Shown: positions 20,550-32,324 of the stretch, in pieces
Numbering within the stretch: position 1 is the first letter of the stretch
Layout of the letters: each line of letters begins with the position of its first letter
Origin: Tragulus kanchil
Lineage: Eukaryota > Chordata > Mammalia > Artiodactyla > Tragulidae
Length of the DNA stretch: 64,000 nt
Reading direction: 5' to 3'
Assembly (NCBI GenBank): GCA_022376925.1
Contig: JAIOJX010000002.1
Location: forward strand, 39,208,501 to 39,272,500
The notes under the pieces: generated by a model
The model's database searches: none
What the model was told of the DNA's origin: nothing
What the model saw: only the letters and a program-made list of their open reading frames with translations
Program-made: the position numbers and the translations under genes

Positions 20550-22908
20550 ATCTTTCTGTGTTCATTATTTTTGGGAATATAGCTTCTTAGAGATGCTTGG
20601 TTTATTACTGTTTCCAGATGAAGTGCTTCCGATGACACTAACCAGAGGACAGCGCTTTCTGACTCTGCGCCTTGAGCCCCGAGGGATTCACAGAAGGAAA
20701 CAAGGATCAAAACACAGGGGCCGCCAAGAGTCTTCACCGAGTCTTGGCAGGGAAACAGGCAAAGCACGAACTCTGATATAAACTACAGACTTTGAAATAA
20801 TTGATGGATCCTGGTTTATTGACTGTAACAAATGCACCACACTGACTCAAGATGTTAGTGAGAAGCTGGCTGCTCATCCTTACATTGGAAGGCAGGTGAG
20901 TAGCACACAGACTCTCACAGAAGAGTCACAGTCTTGGAATCTGGTACCTGTGGGGACCAGGCACTCACCCGCCTGCTCATGGCCAATTACGCCTGGGCCC
21001 AGGCTGGCGTGTGCACCCAGGGGAGGCTGGGTGCTTCTCTGACCAGGCTGACTCATCAGCACTTGATCCAATAGAACAAGTGCTCTAATATCTAGTTCAA
21101 ATAAAATAATGAATCTTAAAATGTTTATGTCTTCTTTCATCCAAGAGCTTATGATCATTCCATTCAGAATCCCTGCAGGATCGTGTATTTGTTTACCTTC
21201 TTCTCTTCTCGCACTAATTGTGGCCCCAAGCCATCCTCATTTCTCAGGCTGCTCCCTCTGGCGGTCACTTAATATTTAATTTCCTTTACTTCCTGATGGC
21301 GGGGGTCATGTTCTCACAGTTGGCTGGAAGCCAAAACATTGACTGAGATTTGTCTGTCTCAGGGTATGGAGAAATGCATGACAATCACCAAGGAATCGTC
21401 CAGTGTAAGACAATGTACAGAACACCCAGAAACAGGGCAAGGAGAAAGCAGCTCTTGTACAAGAGAATAAAAGAGTAAAAGAAAAGACTTCTACAAGGTA
21501 ATCGTAGATCCTAAGTGAAAAATGGTAGAGCAAGGATGTGAAGACTGAAGACGTTTCTTATTGTAGGTCTTGGAATCCTGAGTATGCTAAGAGTAATCAG
21601 GAGCTCCAATTCATAGAGCAATAGGCAGAATTCTACAGACTGAGTACCTGAGGACACTTGTCTATCTGGATGCTTCCAAGAGATATGCATTCTTCAGAAC
21701 ACAGGTTAGAAAATGCAGCAAAGAATCAATCTTTCTGTGTTCATTATTTTTGGGAATATAGCTTCTTAGAGAGGCTCGGTTCATTCCTGTTTCCAGATGA
21801 AGTGCTTCCGATGACACTACCCAGAGGACAGCGCTTTCTGACTCTGCGCCTTGAGCCCCGAGGGATTCACAGAAGGAAACAAGGATCAAAACACAGGGGC
21901 CGCCAAGAGTCTTCACCGAGTCTTGGCAGGGAAACAGGCAAAGCACGAACTCTGATATAAACTACAGACTTTGAAATAATTGATGGATCCTGGTTTATTG
22001 ACTGTAACAAATGCACCACACTGACTCAAGATGTTAGTGAGAAGCTGGCTGCTCATCCTTACATTGGAAGGCAGGTGAGTAGCACACAGACTCTCACAGA
22101 AGAGTCACAGTCTTGGAATCTGGTACCTGTGGGGACCAGGCACTCACCCGCCTGCTCATGGCCAATTACGCCTGGGCCCAGGCTGGCGTGTGCACCCAGG
22201 GGAGGCTGGGTGCTTCTCTGACCAGGCTGACTCATCAGCACTTGATCCAATAGAACAAGTGCTCTAATATCTAGTTCAAATAAAATAATGAATCTTAAAA
22301 TGTTTATGTCTTCTTTCATCCAAGAGCTTATGATCATTCCATTCAGAATCCCTGCAGGATCGTGTATTTGTTTACCTTCTTCTCTTCTCGCACTAATTGT
22401 GGCCCCAAGCCATCCTCATTTCTCAGGCTGCTCCCTCTGGCGGTCACTTAATATTTAATTTCCTTTACTTCCTGATGGCGGGGGTCATGTTCTCACAGTT
22501 GGCTGGAAGCCAAAACATTGACTGAGATTTGTCTGTCTCAGGGTATGGAGAAATGCATGACAATCACCAAGGAATCGTCCAGTGTAAGACAATGTACAGA
22601 ACACCCAGAAACAGGGCAAGGAGAAAGCAGCTCTTGTACAAGAGAATAAAAGAGTAAAAGAAAAGACTTCTACAAGGTAATCGTAGATCCTAAGTGAAAA
22701 ATGGTAGAGCAAGGATGTGAAGACTGAAGACGTTTCTTATTGTAGGTCTTGGAATCCTGAGTATGCTAAGAGTAATCAGGAGCTCCAATTCATAGAGCAA
22801 TAGGCAGAATTCTACAGACTGAGTACCTGAGGACACTTGTCTATCTGGATGCTTCCAAGAGATATGCATTCTTCAGAACACAGGTTAGAAAATGCAGCAA
22901 AGAATCAA
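20550..22908 (+). repeat. Tandem duplication 7: copies 20550-21728 and 21729-22908
   Basis: The offset is 1179. There are a few base substitutions in the first 110 bases of the second copy (for example at 21774-21822) and none noticed elsewhere. It holds unique intergenic DNA. Confidence 0.97.
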
Positions 22909-23855
22909 GCGCCATAATAAATACGAAGCAGTGCTGAGGCAAATCTGGTGGGAGTCCATGAGAAGAGTTGTTCTTGCCAGCAAGGGTGGAAGGGAGAGTT
23001 TAGGTATCCTCTCCTATTCATCATCCAGAAATATATTGCCAGAGAAAGCAGCTGTTAGAGATCAATCCTTGATGACGTCAATCGCAGTAACTCAGAAAGC
23101 AACTTGTTTGATAAAAATCTCAAAATCACGTCCATCTTCACAGCAGCAGAGAATAAGAGGTCTAATCCTCATGAATGTAAGGCTCTTAAAGATGAAATGA
23201 GCTTCCTTGTTCTTTGTTATAAGATCATAACACACCACACAGTCAAATGGTAGGCTCTCAGGATGTTATAGCAAAATTTAATCCCGACTCTGATATCTGA
23301 GCCATCTTTCATATTATTTGAGAGAAAACTGGTCTGACAGTTGACAAGAAATACCTACCTTCAGTTCATGGGCCGCAACTTATGCGCTTTGACTGCATTG
23401 ATGGTGAGGGACACAGGAAGGTCAAGATCAGAAGACTGCTACAGGGGAGATTGGGGTGTCTGTGTACCTCTGTGGACAGATCTCTCACACGATTAATACT
23501 TGGGGTTTGTATCCATTGTGTCCTGCTACCTATTATATCAAATGATCCTCTAAAATGTAGTGGCTTAAAATAACAGTCCAGTAGTGGCTTCGCTGGCCCC
23601 ATGCTTCACCGTCGGGTAAGGATGCAATCCAGGTGTCAGAGCCACTGTCTCAAGCGACGGCTCCCCTGGACAGGATCCCCCTCCAGGGCACATGTGTGGG
23701 CAGGGTCAGTCTCTGGATCTGGCAGCCTCCATCCCTCATGGGCTGCCGGCCGGGACCCTCTCTTCATCATGTGACATGTGGCCCTCACCGCCAGGTCAGG
23801 AGGAACTAGACAGCCTCAGAACCTCAGTGGCATATCACCACATTTCACTTTCTGG
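20550..23855. other. Intergenic DNA; no gene recognised
   Basis: Unique-looking DNA, duplicated once between 20550 and 22908. Small open frames show no domains. The bases around 23555-23575 (AGTGGCTTAAAATAACAG) resemble the end of an old DNA-transposon or LTR repeat, but I cannot assign a family. Confidence 0.4.
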
Positions 23856-24416
23856 TGTTAAACTCCGTTCCCCGATGGGAGGGAGCAGAGATTTCCAGGG
23901 GGTCCCCGAGACTCAAAGACCAGACCAAGAGCTGCAAAAGCAAGAGTAGTATTTTATTGAGCGAGTGCGCACTCGGGTGACAGCCTGGTCGAACAAGCTG
24001 CACACCCTCGCCGAGGATTCCGGGGTTTTTATAGGGCAAAGTTTCAAATTAACGCAAGTACATTAGGCAACATACGATTGGCTATATGTTTGGCGGGCAC
24101 ATCAGGCATTACACGATTGGCTATATGTTTGGCAGGAAGTCCAGTGATGAGCCCACTATCCTTGAGGTGTCCGCGGGCTGTGGGTGTGAAGTCCTTGACA
24201 CTTTCCAGAGGAATCTTTATGGCCAAGGCCACCTCCTTATCGCAGGTCTAAGGAGACTCTCAGGCGCCAGCAGGCAAGCAACTGACCCCCTAATTTAATG
24301 ACGGGGAGTCTCTGATCCCGGTGTTGACTCTAGCAACTGGCCTTTTCTTATGACTATTTAGAGCTGGGGAATCGCCGGCTGCTGTGTTAACCCTTTAATA
24401 GTCTACCAACCTAACA
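23856..24416 (-). mobile_element. Solo LTR of an endogenous retrovirus, antisense
   Basis: A 561-base element with inverted termini, TGTTA at 23856 and TAACA at 24412-24416. Read on the minus strand it has standard LTR order: two CCAAT boxes (24116-24120 and 24077-24081) inside a 39-base tandem repeat, TATAAAA at 24027-24033, AATAAA at 23953-23958 next to a 12-base palindrome GAGTGCGCACTC (23963-23974), then U5. No internal retroviral genes adjoin it. The flanks TTCTGG and TTCCAG could be a decayed 6-bp target-site duplication. The family is probably a ruminant class II (ERVK-like, BTLTR-type) LTR; this is inferred, not looked up. Confidence 0.75.
24073..24133. repeat. 39-base tandem repeat in the LTR U3 region
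   Basis: Two adjacent units share ACGATTGGCTATATGTTTGG (24075-24094 and 24114-24133), each carrying one CCAAT box on the minus strand. This is typical of an LTR enhancer duplication. Confidence 0.85.
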
Positions 24417-24675
24417 TTCCAGCCTTTTTAGTGATATAGAGCGCTGAACTTTGTCTGGCTACTTCTTGCTGAGTCTTTGTTTGGGCATGGGGAGTCTAAG
24501 GCTGGTCTGAGGGTGATGGGCTGGTGGGCAGTCGGGAATAGGGCTGAAGGAGCATCTGATGAATAGCGACCTGTGAGATTTCTTTCATTCGGCTCAGTAG
24601 AAATTTCAGGGAGTGTCGCCGAGCATTGGAATTTGGTGGGCTGAGGCCTCTTATCGGGAGTGCCATTCGGCGGGA
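24417..24675. other. Intergenic DNA beside the LTR
   Basis: Nothing coding or repetitive is recognised. Confidence 0.4.
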
Positions 24676-26857
24676 GGGGGCCTCAGGGAGGATGTTTGCC
24701 TACCTTTGGGTGGAACAACCTAGTCGGTTGAAACCAGGTTATCTGATTTTCTAGTCTTTCACTGGAAGCAAGAGCTTGTGTCCAGCCCATGCTCGATGGG
24801 AGGGCTCGCACAGGGTGGTGAATGCCTGGAGACAGGGTTGCCAGGAAACACTGCTGGGAGCCTCCCACCTACCATACTGTCCAGGGTGAGCGCTCCTCTG
24901 GGGGCATCCAAGGCTCAGGGAGCTCTCACACACAATGATGCGCTCTGTGGATTTGGTCAGCGTCCTCCCCCGCCCCTCGTACCTTTTCATGGACAAGAGA
25001 AAGGTATCCATGGTGATAAGGATGCTTTTCGTGGATTCAGCCACACGGGCTTCTCTTCACCGAGGCTGACCCCGCTCTCTCCTGCCTTCTCTACCAACAG
25101 CCGAGAGAAACGCTTTAGACCTAAACAGGGAACAATTCTCCAGGAGGAGCAACCAGCTACCTGGCTGCAGGCTGATCACTCTGGTTCTGCTCCGTCACAG
25201 AGGAGGAGAGATTCAGCTTCACTGGAAGCTGACTTTATGTGTATTAGTCTTTAGGGAGATTTTTCACTATAAGACGATTGAATGTGAGGATGTTCACATA
25301 GCCTGTGACAGGTGCAATGACCTTCGGGACCACAGGCGCAACTCAGGTCAACAAGGCCTTCATCTCTGTGTTTGACTGTGAGGCATGCAGGAGGTACTCA
25401 GTAAATGTTTAACGGATGGATCAGTAAATTCAAATTACGGAATCAAAGGCTGCCACTGAGTTCACCGTGAACCTTCTCAAGTGACGTTTGTCATTTCAGA
25501 TATTTCAAAGAAGATGTTTTAGCTCAAGGGACATCTTCAGATCTTCACTTACTGCTCGGAGTAGTGGGGGAAAACTTTGCACGCAAGAATGCCCGCAGAT
25601 GAAACCATCTACGGGCTGCCTGTGTGACCCTCAAGCGGAGACGGTCCTGGCTGTTGGCCATCATCCAGGTTTCTCTAGGGTTGCACTCGGCTGACCTAGT
25701 CACTTGCAAGGCTGCCTGTAAGACCAGACATGTTTACAGCTTGCCTGGCAAGTGGGCTGCGAGCATTGAAGGGGGGGCCTCAGGGAGGATGTTTGCCTAC
25801 CTTTGGGTGGAACAACCTAGTCGGTTGAAACCAGGTTATCTGATTTTCTAGTCTTTCACTGGAAGCAAGAGCTTGTGTCCAGCCCATGCTCGATGGGAGG
25901 GCTCGCACAGGGTGGTGAATGCCTGGAGACAGGGTTGCCAGGAAACACTGCTGGGAGCCTCCCACCTACCATACTGTCCAGGGTGAGCGCTCCTCTGGGG
26001 GCATCCAAGGCTCAGGGAGCTCTCACACACAATGATGCGCTCTGTGGATTTGGTCAGCGTCCTCCCCCGCCCCTCGTACCTTTTCATGGACAAGAGAAAG
26101 GTATCCATGGTGATAAGGATGCTTTTCGTGGATTCAGCCACACGGGCTTCTCTTCACCGAGGCTGACCCCGCTCTCTCCTGCCTTCTCTACCAACAGCCG
26201 AGAGAAACGCTTTAGACCTAAACAGGGAACAATTCTCCAGGAGGAGCAACCAGCTACCTGGCTGCAGGCTGATCACTCTGGTTCTGCTCCGTCACAGAGG
26301 AGGAGAGATTCAGCTTCACTGGAAGCTGACTTTATGTGTATTAGTCTTTAGGGAGATTTTTCACTATAAGACGATTGAATGTGAGGATGTTCACATAGCC
26401 TGTGACAGGTGCAATGACCTTCGGGACCACAGGCGCAACTCAGGTCAACAAGGCCTTCATCTCTGTGTTTGACTGTGAGGCATGCAGGAGGTACTCAGTA
26501 AATGTTTAACGGATGGATCAGTAAATTCAAATTACGGAATCAAAGGCTGCCACTGAGTTCACCGTGAACCTTCTCAAGTGACGTTTGTCATTTCAGATAT
26601 TTCAAAGAAGATGTTTTAGCTCAAGGGACATCTTCAGATCTTCACTTACTGCTCGGAGTAGTGGGGGAAAACTTTGCACGCAAGAATGCCCGCAGATGAA
26701 ACCATCTACGGGCTGCCTGTGTGACCCTCAAGCGGAGACGGTCCTGGCTGTTGGCCATCATCCAGGTTTCTCTAGGGTTGCACTCGGCTGACCTAGTCAC
26801 TTGCAAGGCTGCCTGTAAGACCAGACATGTTTACAGCTTGCCTGGCAAGTGGGCTGG
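24676..26857 (+). repeat. Tandem duplication 8: copies 24676-25760 and 25773-26857
   Basis: The offset is 1097. The 12-base bridge 25761-25772 resembles 24623-24634, as if the start of the second copy had lost about 40 bases. Confidence 0.97.
25310..25415 (+). repeat. Dispersed repeat, about 105 bases, with inverted partner at 28112-28213
   Basis: The sequence from CAGGTGCAATGACCTTCGGG to the CTCAGTAAATGTTTA end matches the reverse complement of about 28112-28213 with roughly 85% identity and one 4-base gap. The CAGTAAATGTTT end resembles the 3' end of L2/MIR elements. A second copy at about 26407-26512 comes from duplication 8. Confidence 0.75.
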
Positions 26858-27387
26858 CAGGCAATGTATGTATAGCTTGCATTTCTGTACCTTAAAGGTC
26901 ACAGAACTGTAATGAAAGCCCAGAGGCTATTATCGTTCATTGGCTTTCCTTTATGGACCTGTGTGAGAAACACAGGTGGCACTGATCATTTACAGAGGTT
27001 CTTATTTAGGTGTCTGAAACATAACACTGAGACCTGGAGGAGATGTCAGATGGCATGACAGCCCTGTTCATGTATGATAATTTACTACTCAGGACTCATC
27101 ATCTCTCTGTAACATGGGCTTTCCCCCTCTTTGCTGTGACTTGAAGGAGTTCTGCTGCTGTGTCCCCGGTAGGCTCCCCTCAGACGACCTGCACCTTCCC
27201 ACTACTGCACAGGCCTAAGAATCAAAGACACACACACCTTGGCTGCTCCCAGAAGAGCTCTGGGCCCAGTAGCATGATACCCAGAGACCACACTGCTAGA
27301 AACTCCAATGGGGCTTCAATGGGACAGCATCACATGTGTGGAGGACCCCCAGTGTCTCCTTCCCGAACAGTGGGTGCCGTGTGTGCA
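26858..27387. other. Intergenic DNA, nothing recognised
   Basis: No domain, RNA gene or repeat was recognised. Confidence 0.4.
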
Positions 27388-27604
27388 TGTTTAGTCGCTT
27401 CAGTTGTGTGTGACTCTTTGTGATCCTGTGGACTGTAGTCCACCAGGGTCCTCTGTCCCTGGGGTTTTCCAGGCAAGAATACTAGAGTGGGTTGCCATGC
27501 CCTCCTCCAGGGGAGCTTTCCTACCCCAAAATTGAAATAACACATCTTATGTCTCCTGCATTGGCAGGTGGATTCTTTACCACTAGTGCCATCTGGGAAC
27601 CCTG
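27388..27604 (-). mobile_element. Bov-tA SINE
   Basis: Antisense copy with the BovB tail, the AAGAATACTAGAGTGGGTTG core and a reversed tRNA head ending CATCTGGGAACCC. Confidence 0.88.
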
Positions 27605-27699
27605 TAGGCACCTTAGGGAAACTGAATCTGTAAATCTTGTAAAGTTCCACTTGTTTTAAGACTAGTTCATGTGAAGGAACTGATCAAGAAGTTTTAGGG

Positions 27700-27980
27700 T
27701 TTTTTTTTTTTTTCAACTTCATGCCATGAGCTCTTTTTTATTTATCTATTATTTCCATTCATCTTTATTCTTTGGCATGTGTGGGCCTCCCATCGCAGTG
27801 GCCTCTCTCATGGCAGAGCACCAGTTCTGTGTGCATGCACTCCAGAGCACTGGCTCGTAATTGGACACACCAGTCCAGTTGCTCCATGGCATGTGGGATC
27901 TTCCCGGGCCAGGAATCGAACCCGGTGCCCCATGCACTTCAAGGTGGACCCTCTACCCACTGGAACACCAGGGAAGCCCT
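27700..27980 (-). mobile_element. tRNA-type SINE, older copy related to the GC-tailed family
   Basis: A T-run, then a body matching the 9 kb and 44 kb copies (TGTGGGCCTCCCATCGCAGT) and a head ending ACCAGGGAAGCCCT. It lacks the GC-rich tail block seen in those copies, and no target-site duplication was found. Confidence 0.82.
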
Positions 27981-29077
27981 GGCAGGTAGATTCCTATCCA
28001 AGAAGTCATTTATGGAGTCTTAACACGAGGACAAGGAAACATGTAGGTAATGTTTAGGAAAATAGGTAAGAAATAAGAAAAAGTGTAGGTGGGCTGGAAG
28101 GCAACATTTAAACATTTACTGAGCACCTCCTGTGTCCCTGACAGTCAAACACAGAGATGAAGGCTATGTTGACCTGTCTGAGTTGCGGCCGTGGTCCCAA
28201 AGGTTATTGCTCCTGCAATTGGCCTTAAAGCAGGAAAAGGGTCTCTGGGGTGCAGAACCCGCTGAGTTCCCTACTTTGTAAGGAATGACTCAGGGTGCAG
28301 GTCCCCCATTAAGGAATGGGAGAGGCCTGGGGTAAAAGAGAAAGAGAGCAATGAGTTACACCCAGCCTGGGGCCACCTCTCTGGAAAAACAGAGGGTGTG
28401 GTCACAGCAAGTAGGACTGACTGGAATCAAATAGATACAAAGTCTCCACGGATTCAAAGAAGGCTGCTCAGCTCCCAGCTGCAGGTGTGGCTGATTGAGA
28501 CCCAGACTGAGTTTGTAGGGTGCCCCCGGGGCCCCCCAGGGAAGGAAAGGGAGGAAAATGGGACTCAGGAGAAACCCAGTTCTGAGTTGGCCTCAGGGGT
28601 GACCTCAGCCAGTCCCTGGGAACTCTGAAGTTGGCACAATGTGGCCAAGTTGTCCCCATCTGGGGCAGGGGTGGGGGTGCTTGGCACCCCTGCATAGACC
28701 GTGTGGATGTGGTTATGAAGGGGCATAGCCGTCGGAAGGCGGCTCCCTGCAGTTCAGAGCTAATGGATGCAGAGGTTCACTGTCCACAACACTACTGGTT
28801 ACAGGAAAATAAGTCCTTTTCTGACCAGAGGTCTGAGCAGTGCCCGCCAGCGTCTACTTCACTAAGAAACCAGTTGGAGCTTTGGAGCTACAGGAGCCTG
28901 TGACTGGTTGAGCCATTAAACGACCCTTGAATCCTAGTCAACATGGGTAGGTACTGAGCTCGGGTCCACCGGGAGGAGAAATTCTGACATGCAGTAAATG
29001 TACCTTTCCCTGCTGTTCCTACTAAGTACAGCCCAAACCCTGGACACGGCACATAGGACCAACATAAGAGAGCTCAG
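27981..29077. other. Intergenic DNA, no gene recognised
   Basis: It contains the inverted partner of the 25.3 kb repeat at 28112-28213. The rest is unique-looking with no coding signal. Confidence 0.4.
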
Positions 29078-29312
29078 GGACTTCCCTCGTGGCCCAGTGG
29101 ATAAGAGTCAGTTGGCCATGCACAGGACTCGGGTTCGATCCCTGGTCCAGCAAGATCCCACATGCCTGTGAGTCACAGCTTCTGAAGCCTGTGTGCCCTA
29201 GAGCCTGTGCTCCAACAAGAGAAATCACCACAACTACAGAGTGCCCGCTTGCCGCAAGAGAAAGCCCACGCAAAGCAACGAAGACCCAGCACAGTCGAAG
29301 AAAACTCTAAAG
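29078..29312 (+). mobile_element. CHR-like tRNA-Glu SINE
   Basis: It has the head GGGACTTCCCTCGTGGCCCA, box B GGTTCGATCCCTGG, the 'AGCCTGTGCTCCAACAAGAG' body, and the AAGACCCAGCACAG end. Confidence 0.85.
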
Positions 29313-29377
29313 CATAGAGAGCAGGCAGGTCAGCTAGGGGGACCCTCTGGCCTGAGGGGCACAGGACAGTGCTCTGG

Positions 29378-29460
29378 CTTTTCTTTTTTTTTTTTTTTTT
29401 TGGCTACTTCTATTGGTCTTCTTGTTCTTTGGCCTGTGTGGGCCTCCCATCGCAGTGGCT
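29378..29460 (-). mobile_element. Truncated fragment of the GC-tailed SINE family
   Basis: A T-run followed by CTACTTCTATTGGTC and TGTGGGCCTCCCATCGCAGT. The remaining head is missing, so it is 5'-truncated. Confidence 0.75.
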
Positions 29461-29982
29461 CCGGCTTTCTTCTTGCCTCTGACACCCCAGATGTGGAGCC
29501 AAAAAGATAGGCGACCTGGAAATACCAACAAGCACAGATCAAAACAGTGCGCTCTGCCCCCCAAAATGTACTAGCTAAAGGACAAGGAAAACCGTAATCT
29601 ACAAGGACAGAAACTTTTGGACAATAACCATCTACTCCAACCAAATGCCACAGAAAACACTGCCCCCACCCACCACACACACATGCCAGCGAAAGAAAGC
29701 AAGGACTCCAGCCGCCCCTGACACTGGCCTATGACGGGTCCTCCTGCGTCTCCACAGTGGAAGAGCCAAGGGCTTTCATGACCACATGCAAGTGATGAGA
29801 CCCCATGCAGTTTCACCAGATCCACAAGGAAGAAGGTGACTTTCACCCCAACCCAGTAGGAGCCAGGAGACCCAACCCCTGGGGAGTCATGGAGACGAGA
29901 CTGCAGCTTGGTTGTCTTTGTCTGCCGGCAATGTCATGGGCGTGCCCCCTGCTCCAAGGTTTGTGTTTGTTTGTTTGCTTTT
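29461..29982. other. Intergenic DNA, nothing recognised
   Basis: No domain or repeat was recognised. Confidence 0.4.
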
Positions 29983-30123
29983 TAATTTTTTTTTTTTTTT
30001 TTACTTGGTTGTGCTAGTTGCAGTGTGTGGGATCTATTTCCCTGACCGGGGACTGAACTCAGGCTGCCTGCACTGGGAACTCAGAGTCTTAGCTGCAGGA
30101 TCACAGAGAAGTCTCCCCAGCAC
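29983..30123 (-). mobile_element. tRNA-derived SINE fragment
   Basis: A T-run of about 18 bases, then the reversed box-B region (GACCGGGGACTGAACTCAGG) and a degraded head (AGAGAAGTCTCCCC). Confidence 0.7.
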
Positions 30124-30611
30124 CGAGTTTTTGCGGTGAAGTGTCAGGAAAAAAAAAAAAAAAAAAGCTAAAACACACAGTTTAAAGATGCAGTTTCGTA
30201 ATAGCATACGAAATGTCCAGCTTTGAATAGAAAATTACTTGTCACACCCAGAACAAGAAGATCTCAAGCTGAAAGAATAAAAGACAATAAATGAAGCCAA
30301 TACCACAATGACAGAGGTGTTAGAATTTTCCTACCAAGATACAAGTGGCAGGGATAAAAACAGTTCTGTGAGCAATCACAAAACCTTTGAATTAAGCGAA
30401 AAGCAGAAAAACAGAAAGCCTCAGCAAAGAAAAGCAGCCCAGTGGGATTTCAGAGCTAAAATAAATACAACAATGGGAATGGAAAGCTCCGTAGATGGGC
30501 CCAACAACAGACAGGCGCGGACAAAGGAAAGAAAATGGATGTGGAAAAGGGAAAAATAGGAAATGTCTAATCTGAACCAAAGAGAGAAGATAGGTTTAAA
30601 AATAAACAAAT

Positions 30612-30908
30612 ACGGCTTATCTGGTGACTCAGTGGTAAAGAGTCCACCTGTTAATGCAGGAGACACAGCTTCCATCCCTGATTCAGAGGATCCTACATGC
30701 CACAGAGCAGCTGAGCTTGTGAGCCGCAGCTATGGAGCCTGTGCTCTAGAGCCGGGCAACCGCTACTGCTGAGCCCAGGTGCAACCACTGCTGAAGCCGC
30801 GCATCCTTGAGAAGCCTGTGCACCACAACTAGAGTGTAGCCCCACACCCCACCAGGAGAGAAAAGCCCGCGCAGTGACAAAGACCCAGCGCAGCCAAAAA
30901 TAAATAAC
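30612..30908 (+). mobile_element. CHR-like tRNA-Glu SINE (repeated at about 31732-32029)
   Basis: A long copy from GGCTTATCTGGTGACTCAG through the 'GAGCCTGTGCTCTAGAGC' body to AAAGACCCAGCGCAGCC and an AAATAAATAA tail. The second occurrence is from duplication 9. Confidence 0.88.
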
Positions 30909-30929
30909 TAAATAAAATCTAAAATAAAT

Positions 30930-31051
30930 AAACAGAGGAAGGGATAAATCAGACACCTGGGCTGAACACACACACACTACTATTAATACGTATAAGATAG
31001 ATAAGCAATGAGGACCTACTATAGCCTTCAATGAACTCTACTAAATATTCT
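30930..31051 (+). mobile_element. Older L1 3' end, left part of a split element
   Basis: L1 3'UTR wording (GAGGACCTACTATAG, then GAACTCTACTAAATATTCT) stops at 31051, where the younger L1 begins, and resumes at 41683. It is repeated at about 32050-32172. Confidence 0.8.
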
Positions 31052-32324
31052 TTTTTTAAAAAAAAAAAAAAACAATTTTATTTTACTTTTAACTTTTACA
31101 GAGTTTTGGTGTTCACAGACATACATGTTCTCAGATTAGTCACATGTATATCCCCCCCTTCCCTCCCCTCCCGACCATCACACAGCACCCCTGAAGGGTC
31201 CCCTTTTCTCACAGAGCAATGACTAGAGCTATTTTCTTCACTTATGATAGTACAGGCCTTCATGTTACTTCCTTTACGCCTCCCACCCTCTGTTCCTTCC
31301 CCACAATGCCCATATGTCCACTGTCCATGTCTGTCTTTCTGTCGCTTCACTGCGTGTGCCATCATCACCATCCTACTAGATTCCATATATATGTGTTAAT
31401 ATACTGTATTTGTCCTTCTCTTTCTGACTGACAGAGGTGTTAGAATTTTCCTACCAAGATACAAGTGGCAGGGATAAAAACAGTTCTGTGAGCAATCACA
31501 AAACCTTTGAATTAAGCGAAAAGCAGAAAAACAGAAAGCCTCAGCAAAGAAAAGCAGCCCAGTGGGATTTCAGAGCTAAAATAAATACAACAATGGGAAT
31601 GGAAAGCTCCGTAGATGGGCCCAACAACAGACAGGCGCGGACAAAGGAAAGAAAATGGATGTGGAAAAGGGAAAAATAGGAAATGTCTAATCTGAACCAA
31701 AGAGAGAAGATAGGTTTAAAAATAAACAAATACGGCTTATCTGGTGACTCAGTGGTAAAGAGTCCACCTGTTAATGCAGGAGACACAGCTTCCATCCCTG
31801 ATTCAGAGGATCCTACATGCCACAGAGCAGCTGAGCTTGTGAGCCGCAGCTATGGAGCCTGTGCTCTAGAGCCGGGCAACCGCTACTGCTGAGCCCAGGT
31901 GCAACCACTGCTGAAGCCCGCGCATCCTTGAGAAGCCTGTGCACCACAACTAGAGTGTAGCCCCACACCCCACCAGGAGAGAAAAGCCCGCGCAGTGACA
32001 AAGACCCAGCGCAGCCAAAAATAAATAACTAAATAAAATCTAAAATAAATAAACAGAGGAAGGGATAAATCAGACACCTGGGCTGAACACACACACACTA
32101 CTATTAATACGTATAAGATAGATAAGCAATGAGGACCTACTATAGCCTTCAATGAACTCTACTAAATATTCTTTTTTTAAAAAAAAAAAAAAACAATTTT
32201 ATTTTACTTTTAACTTTTACAGAGTTTTGGTGTTCACAGACATACATGTTCTCAGATTAGTCACATGTATATCCCCCCCTTCCCTCCCCTCCCGACCATC
32301 ACACAGCACCCCTGAAGGGTCCCC

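Noticed and set aside
23953..24133. CRISPR-like or phage attachment repeats in the 39-base direct repeat
   Set aside because: There are only two units, in a mammalian LTR with CCAAT/TATA/AATAAA signals; an LTR enhancer repeat explains it.
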